Origin: JAXMDC01 sp046349035
GTDB lineage: Bacteria > Pseudomonadota > Alphaproteobacteria > Rhizobiales > Kaistiaceae
Length of the DNA: 64,000 bases
Assembly (NCBI GenBank): GCA_046349035.1
Contig: JAXMDC010000002.1
Coordinates: forward strand, 930,001-994,000
Direction of reading: 5' to 3'
Positions within the stretch are counted from its first letter, which is position 1; every line of letters starts with the position of its first letter. The notes beneath the pieces are model-generated. The model had not been told where the DNA came from. It saw only the letters and a list, made by a program, of their open reading frames with translations, and ran no database searches. The translations under genes were made by a program, and so were the position numbers. This document shows, piece by piece, positions 57,977 to 64,000 of the stretch.

Positions 57977-58501
57977 CTACCCGCCCTCCGCCATACCTTT
58001 CATGGTCTCGATGGCCCGTTGGAAAGCGTCGACAAATCCCTTCCGCCGGGCATCCTTCGCATCCTGCGTCGGATACGACTCCTCGTCGTAGACCAGCGAG
58101 TAGAGGATCGTCGAAGTCTTGCCGTCGACTGAGGGCTCCACGGCCAGAGTGCCGTGATACCACTTGTCCGCCATGCCGCCCGCGGTCTGGACATAGGTGT
58201 AGGAGAGCGGTGTTTTGCCCACGAGCAATTCGACCGTCGCGCCTGTCGCCCCAAGCTTGCGGATCGATCCGACGTCACCGCTGCCGGCGCTCATCTGGCA
58301 TGGGGTCTTCAGCCAGTCCTGGATCGCGCAATACGGCCCGACTTTCGCCCAGACATCGGCGGCCGGGCGGCCGACGGCGATCTTGAGGTTGATCGTGGCG
58401 AAACTCGCCGCGAGAGCAGAGGAAATGGAAAGCGTCGCCGCCGCAGCAGCGGCAGCCGCAATGGCCAGAACCGAAAAGCTCGATCTTGATGATAGGGGCA
58501 T
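57977..58501 (-). CDS. Exported SRPBCC-fold protein
   Basis: 174 residues from ATG 58501. Signal peptide with an unusually Ala-rich core (VLAIAAAAAAAATLSISS, cut after ALA). The mature part resembles the SRPBCC/polyketide-cyclase START-like fold: RPAADVWAKVGPYCAIQDW, GDVGSIRKLGATGATVELLVG and a final amphipathic helix (AFQRAIETMKG). These proteins bind hydrophobic ligands in a deep pocket. Convergent with the VOC gene, two bases apart. Confidence 0.83.
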   Translation of the reverse strand: MPLSSRSSFSVLAIAAAAAAAATLSISSALAASFATINLKIAVGRPAADVWAKVGPYCAIQDWLKTPCQMSAGSGDVGSIRKLGATGATVELLVGKTPLSYTYVQTAGGMADKWYHGTLAVEPSVDGKTSTILYSLVYDEESYPTQDAKDARRKGFVDAFQRAIETMKGMAEGG

Positions 58502-58631
58502 GGTTGTCCTCCACAACTTGCCATCTAGGAAGATCGTCACGCTACGCGCATTGCGACCTGAGGACGAGTCCCCTTGCGCAAGCCCCTATTGGCATGTTTG
58601 ACCGGCGCCAGCCGCCGACAGGAATCGCCCC

Positions 58632-59414
58632 GTGAAGATCGCCACCTGGAATATCAACGGCGTGCGCGCCCGCCTCGAGACGGCGCTCCGCTGGGTCGGC
58701 GAGGCGCGGCCAGATATCCTGTGCCTGCAGGAGATCAAAACCGTCGATGACGGCTTCCCGAACACAGCCTTCGAGGACCTCGGATACAACATCGCCGTAC
58801 ACGGCCAGAAGGGCTTCAACGGCGTTGCTCTCCTCTCGCGCCTGCCCATCGACGAGGTCAGCCGGGGCCTGCCCGGCGAGGCCGACGACGATCAGGCCCG
58901 CTTCATTGTCGGCGGCTTTTCAGTACCGGGCGGGTCGCTGCGCGTAGCCTCGATTTACCTCCCCAACGGCAATCCCGTCGGCAGCGACAAGTTCGCTTAC
59001 AAGCTTCGCTGGATGGCTCGTCTGGAAGCGTGGGCCGGCGCCGCTTTGGTACACGAAGAGCGCCTGGTGATCGCCGGAGACTACAACGTCATTCCTACTC
59101 CCGACGACGCCCGCAATCCCGACAACTGGACCGACGACGCGCTCTACCAGCCTGAAAGCCGGCAGGCGTTCCGGCGCCTCCTCGCGCTGGGTTTTACCGA
59201 TGCCTTCCGTGCGGCCGACAGCCAGCCAGGCAACTACACATTCTGGGATTATCAGGCGGGAGCCTGGCAGCGGAACAACGGCATCCGCATTGACCACCTA
59301 CTGCTGTCGCCGCAGGCGGCGGACCGGTTAACCGGCGCCACCATCGACAAGCGACCGCGCTCCTGGGACAAGCCGTCGGATCACGTCCCCGTAATCGTCG
59401 ATCTCGACGTTTAG
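58632..59414 (+). CDS. xthA: Exodeoxyribonuclease III
   Basis: 260 residues, GTG start at 58632. Endonuclease/exonuclease/phosphatase fold: KIATWNINGVRARL, CLQEIKTVD (metal Glu), GYNIAVHGQKGFNGVALLSR, VIAGDYNVIPTPDDA and PSDHVPVIVDLDV with the final His. Removes damaged 3' ends and cleaves at abasic sites in base-excision repair. Convergent with exoR, 15 bases apart. Confidence 0.95.
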   Translation: MKIATWNINGVRARLETALRWVGEARPDILCLQEIKTVDDGFPNTAFEDLGYNIAVHGQKGFNGVALLSRLPIDEVSRGLPGEADDDQARFIVGGFSVPGGSLRVASIYLPNGNPVGSDKFAYKLRWMARLEAWAGAALVHEERLVIAGDYNVIPTPDDARNPDNWTDDALYQPESRQAFRRLLALGFTDAFRAADSQPGNYTFWDYQAGAWQRNNGIRIDHLLLSPQAADRLTGATIDKRPRSWDKPSDHVPVIVDLDV

Positions 59415-59429
59415 GCGCCTCGGGCGCGA

Positions 59430-60242
59430 CTAGCGGGAACTCGCGGACCCGTCGCGCAAATGCGCGATGTCGCGGTCCTTCAGCATCGCCAGAGCAGAGC
59501 GCCGTTCCTGCTCGCTGGCGCGGGCAAACGCCTGCTCCTGCGCTTCCCTGATCCACTCCTGCCCCTGAGACGCCCGCTGCAGAGCCGAAGTCAGGTACAG
59601 CAGCCCCATCACCGGCTGCCGCTGAACCCCCTCGCCTTCGAACATCAGCTGGCCGAGGAGCGCCTCGCCCTGCGCGTTACCCTTCTGCGCCGAGCTGTTC
59701 GACCAACGTGCCGCCAGTCGAAGGTCGCGGTCGCCGCCTTCGCCGCGATAGTACATTTGGGCGAGGTGGAACTGCGCATCGGCGTCGCCGAAATAGGAGG
59801 CGGCGTAGGAGAACATCTGCCGTGCCAACTGCGGGTCCGATTTCACCGAGTTGGGTATTCCACCGCGGTAGTAGCGACCCAGTTCGACGAAGGCACTGGC
59901 AACGAACGGCGCCGACGGGTCACCGGGACTCTGGTCGGCATAACTGTTGGCGACCTGCCGGAAAAGCTGGAACGCCTTGAAGTCGTCCTCGCCGATCCCA
60001 TCGCCCGCCGCGTACATCCGCCCAAGCTTCCATTGGGCGAGAGGATTCCCCTTCTCGGCGGCGACCTGCAGCGCCTGAACAGCCGAGTTCATGTCGCCCT
60101 GCCGGTAAGCATCGATCCCGAGCTGAAAGGCGCGGCTCGGCGTCTGCGTCTGCAGCGAGCTGACATCGAACGCCAGGGCCGCCGGCATAAAGCCCAGGAA
60201 CGCGGCCATGCCGGCCGCCGCCAGGAGCCTAGACATCCGCAT
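59430..60242 (-). CDS. exoR: ExoR-like periplasmic Sel1-repeat regulator
   Basis: 270 residues from ATG 60242, preceded by GGAG; ATG 60236 is possible. Signal peptide RLLAAAGMAAFLGFMPAALA then AFDVSSLQTQTP. Sel1-like repeats follow with ALQVAAEKGNPLAQWKLGRM, YAAGDGIGEDDFKAFQLFRQVA, GRYYRGGIPNSVKSD and YFGDADAQFHLAQMYYRGEGG. I recognise strong likeness to rhizobial ExoR (AEKG, YADGDGV-DDFEAFKIY, YYRKGIPNS, FGVPDAQFQLA segments), the proteolysed periplasmic inhibitor of the ExoS-ChvI two-component system that controls exopolysaccharide. It overlaps ilvD by 14 bases. No ExoS/ChvI genes are in the window. Confidence 0.85.
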   Translation of the reverse strand: MRMSRLLAAAGMAAFLGFMPAALAFDVSSLQTQTPSRAFQLGIDAYRQGDMNSAVQALQVAAEKGNPLAQWKLGRMYAAGDGIGEDDFKAFQLFRQVANSYADQSPGDPSAPFVASAFVELGRYYRGGIPNSVKSDPQLARQMFSYAASYFGDADAQFHLAQMYYRGEGGDRDLRLAARWSNSSAQKGNAQGEALLGQLMFEGEGVQRQPVMGLLYLTSALQRASQGQEWIREAQEQAFARASEQERRSALAMLKDRDIAHLRDGSASSR

Positions 60243-61953
60243 AGGACTTCTTCTCCGCCGCCCCGCCGGGATGAGTAACCGCGCCGCCCCGCGCCGGGCC
60301 AACCCCCTGCGCATACCGCCAGATCGCTCCGGACGTGCAGTCGTTCTGGCGCGGCGTCCAGGTCTTGGCCCGCGCGGCCAGCTCCGTATCGCTGAGGCGG
60401 ACGGCAAGCCGTCCGACGACTGCGTCGATTTCGATGATATCGCCGTCGCGAAGCAGCCCGATCGGGCCGCCCAGCGCGGCCTCCGGTCCGACATGGCCAA
60501 TGCAGAAACCGCGGGTCGCGCCGGAGAAGCGCCCATCGGTTATCAGCGCGACCTTGTCGCCCATTCCCTGCCCGTAGAGGGCGGCGGTGGTCGACAGCAT
60601 CTCGCGCATCCCCGGCCCACCGCGAGGCCCCTCGTAGCGAATGACCAGAACCTCGCCTTCCTTGTACCGGCGGTTCGACACCGCCTCGAAGCACTCTTCC
60701 TCGGAGTCGAAGCAGCGCGCCGGACCGGTGAAGACCAGGTTCTTCATCCCGGCCACTTTCACGATCGCCCCGTCCGGTGCGAGGTTGCCGGAAAGGCCGA
60801 CCACACCGCCGGTCGCGGTGATCGGCTTATCGGCCGGCCGCACCACGTCCTGGTCTGGGTTCCATTTCACTTCGGCGAGGTTCTCGGCGATTGTCCGCCC
60901 GGTGACGGTGATGCAGTCGCCGTGCAGGAAGCCGTGGTCGAGCAGCGTCTTCATCAGCAGCGGAATGCCGCCCGCCTCGAACATGTCTTTGGCGACGTAT
61001 TTCCCGCCGGGCTTCAGGTCGGCGATATAAGGCGTCTTCTTGAAGATCTCGGCAACGTCGAAAAGATCGAACTTGATGCCGCATTCGTGGGCGATTGCCG
61101 GCAGATGAAGGCCGGCATTGGTCGACCCACCGGAGGCGGCAACCACCGTCGCCGCGTTTTCCAGCGCTCGCCGGGTGACGATCTCGCGCGGGCGCAGGCC
61201 ACGCGCCAACAATTCCATCACCTTTTCGCCGGCCGCCATGCAGAAGCGGTCGCGGATTTCATACGGGGCCGGCGCGCCAGCCGAATAGGGCAGCGCGAGG
61301 CCGATCGCTTCGGAGACCGTCGCCATGGTGTTGGCGGTATATTGGCCGCCGCAGGAGCCCGCCGACGGGCAGGTGACCCGTTCCATCTCAGCAAGGTCCT
61401 CGTCCGACATCTTACCGACCGAATGCAGCCCCACCGCCTCGAAGAGATCGCCGATGGCGACCTCTCGCCCCTTGAAGCGGCCCGGCAGGATCGAACCGCC
61501 ATAGATGAAGACCGACGGGACGTTCAGGCGGCACATCGCCATCATCATGCCAGGCAACGACTTGTCGCAGCCGGCAATGCCAATGAGCGCGTCATAGCAG
61601 TGGCCGCGCATCGTCAGTTCGACGGAGTCGGCGATCACTTCGCGCGAGACGAGCGACGCCTTCATGCCTTGGTGGCCCATGGCAATGCCGTCGGTCACGG
61701 TGATGGTGCAGAACTCGCGCGGCGTCCCGTTGGCCGCGGCAACGCCACGCTTGGCGGCCTGCGCCTGGCGCATCAGCGATATGTTGCACGGCGCCGCCTC
61801 GTTCCAGCAGCTGGCGACACCGACAAAGGGCTGGTGGATCTGCGCCGCAGACAGTCCCATCGCGTAATAGTAGGAGCGGTGGGGAGCGCGTTCCGGGCCC
61901 TCGGTCACATGGCGGCTCGGCAAAGTGCGCTTGTCGAAACTGCGGGCGTCCAT
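60229..61953 (-). CDS. ilvD: Dihydroxy-acid dehydratase
   Basis: 574 residues from ATG 61953, with GAAGG upstream; a TTG eight codons further upstream is less likely. Hallmarks: CWNEAAPCNISLM, IAGCDKSLPGMMMA, CPSAGSCGGQYTANTM and SGGSTNAGLHLPAIA, then SLPNLKPG-like IADLKPGGKYVAKD and LITDGRFSGATRGFCIGHVGPEAA. The Fe-S cluster Cys are intact. Catalyses the dehydration step of branched-chain amino-acid synthesis. Overlaps exoR. Confidence 0.97.
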   Translation of the reverse strand: MDARSFDKRTLPSRHVTEGPERAPHRSYYYAMGLSAAQIHQPFVGVASCWNEAAPCNISLMRQAQAAKRGVAAANGTPREFCTITVTDGIAMGHQGMKASLVSREVIADSVELTMRGHCYDALIGIAGCDKSLPGMMMAMCRLNVPSVFIYGGSILPGRFKGREVAIGDLFEAVGLHSVGKMSDEDLAEMERVTCPSAGSCGGQYTANTMATVSEAIGLALPYSAGAPAPYEIRDRFCMAAGEKVMELLARGLRPREIVTRRALENAATVVAASGGSTNAGLHLPAIAHECGIKFDLFDVAEIFKKTPYIADLKPGGKYVAKDMFEAGGIPLLMKTLLDHGFLHGDCITVTGRTIAENLAEVKWNPDQDVVRPADKPITATGGVVGLSGNLAPDGAIVKVAGMKNLVFTGPARCFDSEEECFEAVSNRRYKEGEVLVIRYEGPRGGPGMREMLSTTAALYGQGMGDKVALITDGRFSGATRGFCIGHVGPEAALGGPIGLLRDGDIIEIDAVVGRLAVRLSDTELAARAKTWTPRQNDCTSGAIWRYAQGVGPARGGAVTHPGGAAEKKSYADV

Positions 61954-62310
61954 CTTCAAAACCTTCACGACCGGCAAAGTGCCCCGCCGTGCCTTTAGTC
62001 CCTCGCACTGCCATGCGTGGGATGCCCGCTTGCCCCGATGGGCGGCGGCCCGACGTCGACAAATGCGGCGCGGAAAGCTCGGGCCCCTGTGGCCTGCTTG
62101 CCATTCACGCTTCGTCCCACTTTATGGCTGAAAGGCGGCAAACTTAACGGCCTGACGGCCTTAACCGCGAAGTCTTTCCCTCTGTGCTCGCCGCGCAACA
62201 CTGCGGCAGATCGAGCGCGGTTGGTTTGATGGCCACTCGAGATCAACGCATTGACAAGAGCCGGCCGGGCGGATCGGATGGCTCTGGGGAAGTCACCGGG
62301 GACACTCACT
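61954..62310. other. 357-base divergent intergenic region
   Basis: It lies between ilvD (-) and the lipoprotein gene (+). The region near 62120-62165 is locally AT-rich with a repeated ACGGCC (TTAACGGCCTGACGGCCTTAA), which could hold promoter elements. No leader peptide with runs of Leu, Val or Ile codons, and no riboswitch, was recognised. Confidence 0.45.
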
Positions 62311-62811
62311 ATGATCAGACTTGCGGGCATACTGCCGCTCTTGCTTTTGGCCGGCTGTTACACTTCGGACCGCGAGCTTGTGAGCGCGACGGAGGCGGTC
62401 GCCCCGTACAAGAAGATCGTTTACCAGTCGGTGGAGTCAGACAAGCCGACGACGCTCGTTGCCCGCGGCAGCTCGTACGCCGCCGAACCCGTCGAACCGG
62501 GACGGCAACCCTTCGAGTTCCGCTTCAAACCGCTGGGCGGATCGCTCTACCTGGCACAACTAAAGGGTGTTGAAGGCAAGCGGACGCAATATCTATTTGG
62601 CGTTGTGCGCCTCGATGCCGGGGCCAAGACGGCCCAAAGCTTTGCCGCGTCCGCCTCGAAGGCCGACCAAGGCCCTGACCTTAAGCCCTGCACGAAAACC
62701 GGCGCGGATATCTGCCTCACGCGGATCGAGCCTTATGTGATCCACGCGCTCGCCGGCATCGCCAATGGCGACAAACCGTTCGACAGCTATAAAATATTGA
62801 CGCTCGAGTAG
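62311..62811 (+). CDS. Small lipoprotein, hypothetical
   Basis: 166 residues from ATG 62311. Lipoprotein signal MIRLAGILPLLLLAGC with the lipid-carrying Cys16, then YTSDRELVSATEAVAPYKKIV. Repeated beta-type segments follow, with two further Cys in PCTKTGADICLTRIEPYVI. No family was recognised. Convergent with gatB, six bases apart. Confidence 0.75.
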   Translation: MIRLAGILPLLLLAGCYTSDRELVSATEAVAPYKKIVYQSVESDKPTTLVARGSSYAAEPVEPGRQPFEFRFKPLGGSLYLAQLKGVEGKRTQYLFGVVRLDAGAKTAQSFAASASKADQGPDLKPCTKTGADICLTRIEPYVIHALAGIANGDKPFDSYKILTLE

Positions 62812-62817
62812 GGTCTC

Positions 62818-64000
62818 CTAGTCGCCGATCCCGAGTTTCGCCTTCAGCAGCGCGTTGACGGCCTGGGGATTGGCCTTGCCACCGCTCGCTTTCATCACCT
62901 GTCCGACAAACCAGCCGAGCATGGCTGGTTTGGTCTTGGCTTCGGCTGCTTTCGCGGCATTGGCGGCGATCACCTTGTCGACCTCGGCGTCGATTGCACC
63001 GCTGTCCGTGACTTGCGCAAGGCCTCTCGCCGCGACGATGGTTTGAGGGTCTCCGCCTTCGGTCCACACGATATTGAAGACATCCTTGGCAATCCGTCCC
63101 GAAATCGTGCCGGCGGCGAGAAGATCGAGGATGGCACCGAGCTGCCCCGGCTCGATAGGACTGTCGGCGATCTCCTTTCCCTCGCGGTTCAGGCGCCCGC
63201 CCATCTCGTTGATCACCCAGTTGGCGGCCGCCTTGGCGTCCCGGCCGACGGCGACCCGCTCGAAAAACTCCGCAGTCTCGCGCTCTGCGACCAGTACCGA
63301 CGCGTCGTATTCGCCGAGGCCGAGGCTGGCGACGAAGCGCTGGCGCTTGGCGTCAGGCAGTTCCGGCAGGCCGGCCCGCAGCGCCTCGATCCAGGCGGCA
63401 TCGAGCTCGAGCGGCAGCAGGTCGGGGTCTGGAAAATAGCGGTAGTCGTGCGCCTCCTCTTTGGAGCGCATGGCTCGCGTCTCGCCCTTGCCCGGGTCGA
63501 AAAGGCGCGTTTCCTGATGCACGTTGCCGCCATCCTCGATGAGCGCGATCTGCCGCCGCGCTTCCGTCTCAACGGCCAAGCCAACGAAGCGGATGGAATT
63601 GACGTTCTTGATTTCGCAGCGGGTGCCGAGCGGCTCGCCCGGTCGGCGTACCGAGACATTGACGTCTGCCCGGAGGCTTCCTTTCTCCATATCGCCGTCG
63701 CAGCTGCCGATGTAGCGCAAGATCGCCCGCAGCTTGGTCAAATAGGCCTTGGCCTCGTCCGCCGAGCGGATGTCGGGCTTGGACACGATCTCCATCAACG
63801 CCACCCCGGCGCGGTTGAGATCGACCATGCTCATGGTCGGGTGCTGATCGTGGACGAGCTTCCCGGCATCCTGTTCCAGATGCACGCGTTCGATCCCGAT
63901 CGTCGCCCTGCCGCCGTCGACTAGATCGATCTCGACCTCGCCTTCGCCGACAATCGGCTGCTTGTACTGCGATATCTGATAACCCTGCGGCAGGTCTGGA
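62818..64000 (-). CDS. gatB: Aspartyl/glutamyl-tRNA amidotransferase subunit B, partial
   Basis: The C-terminal part of GatB, cut by the right edge; the frame continues to base 64000. From the edge it reads PDLPQGYQISQYKQP, then RVHLEQDAGKLVHD-type HLEQDAGK, SMVDLNRAGVALMEIVSKPDIRS, SDGDMEKGSLRADVNVSVR and the YqeY-like tail (NVVWTEGGDP-type and AMLGWFVGQVMKASGGKANPQAVN). In the GatCAB complex it amidates misacylated Glu-tRNA-Gln or Asp-tRNA-Asn. The internal Met seen at 63885 is not a start. Confidence 0.96.
   Translation of the reverse strand, partial: PDLPQGYQISQYKQPIVGEGEVEIDLVDGGRATIGIERVHLEQDAGKLVHDQHPTMSMVDLNRAGVALMEIVSKPDIRSADEAKAYLTKLRAILRYIGSCDGDMEKGSLRADVNVSVRRPGEPLGTRCEIKNVNSIRFVGLAVETEARRQIALIEDGGNVHQETRLFDPGKGETRAMRSKEEAHDYRYFPDPDLLPLELDAAWIEALRAGLPELPDAKRQRFVASLGLGEYDASVLVAERETAEFFERVAVGRDAKAAANWVINEMGGRLNREGKEIADSPIEPGQLGAILDLLAAGTISGRIAKDVFNIVWTEGGDPQTIVAARGLAQVTDSGAIDAEVDKVIAANAAKAAEAKTKPAMLGWFVGQVMKASGGKANPQAVNALLKAKLGIGD

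Noticed and set aside
63883..63885. The Met at 63885 as the gatB start
   Set aside because: GatB motifs continue upstream to the window edge, so it is internal.

Overview
The window is high-GC (roughly 64-66%), gene-dense bacterial chromosome. The gene content points to an alphaproteobacterium, most likely Rhodospirillales-like or a related soil lineage. Supporting evidence: the order dgt-argS-SPOR-nagZ-scpAB-tatABC-serS-surE-pcm-nlpD-(DUF815)-yajC-secDF; the order gyrA-coaD-ppi-queA-tgt; an MbfA-type ferritin/VIT1 iron exporter; an ExoR homologue; and two GTTC-N7-GTTC LexA boxes, the alphaproteobacterial SOS operator type. No insertion sequence, CRISPR array or rRNA was seen. There is one tRNA, Lys(TTT).

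Layout. 1-3.9 kb: three exported proteins on +, the last a DUF6351-type hydrolase, closed by a very strong terminator. 4.0-5.4 kb: three small membrane proteins on -. 5.5-14.4 kb: the accessory core, seven tightly packed + genes encoding a sugar-transfer-type ATP-grasp protein, a Mur-ligase-like protein, a TupA-like ATP-grasp amidoligase, two CelD/FemAB-like acyltransferases flanking a Wzx-type flippase, and an FAD oxidoreductase. It has ligases, transferases and an exporter but no glycosyltransferase and no polymerase, so it is my best candidate for an undescribed surface-molecule pathway. 14.4-18.7 kb: membrane GTPase, cytochrome b561, MbfA, a left-handed-helix acyltransferase and tRNA-Lys. 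18.8-25.9 kb: tgt, queA, ppi, coaD and gyrA on -, interrupted by three small exported-protein genes on +. 26-33.5 kb: a DNA-repair block ssb-ligD-ku / uvrA with a LexA box upstream of ssb and another inside the uvrA promoter. 33.5-36.5 kb: a gene-poor stretch with a hypothetical protein, hairpins, a 20-bp tandem duplication and an outer-membrane beta-barrel gene. 36.5-57.1 kb: trmFO followed by the conserved secretion, cell-division and translation block. 57.2-64 kb: erpA, a VOC protein, an SRPBCC protein, xthA, exoR, ilvD, a lipoprotein and the C-terminal part of gatB, cut by the window edge.

How the genes fit together. Yaj/SecDF and TatABC supply the export machinery needed by the many exported proteins here. 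NlpD-like, NagZ and SPOR proteins serve the cell wall and division. The 5.5-14.4 kb cluster probably builds and flips a lipid- or sugar-linked molecule decorated by amide or ester bonds, and ExoR could connect surface-polymer production to envelope signalling. The repair block shows direct evidence of shared SOS control of ssb and uvrA, with the NHEJ genes ku-ligD between them.

Most notable single-gene observations: a queuosine enzyme Tgt that has lost all four zinc ligands; a Pcm with Ala at the usual active-site Ser; an NDUFAF6-like prenyl-synthase relative without its catalytic aspartates next to secF; a GyrA with Gln at the quinolone-contact serine position; and two consecutive long hairpins between the DUF815 and nlpD genes. 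All family assignments come from reading the translated sequence; no database search was run.
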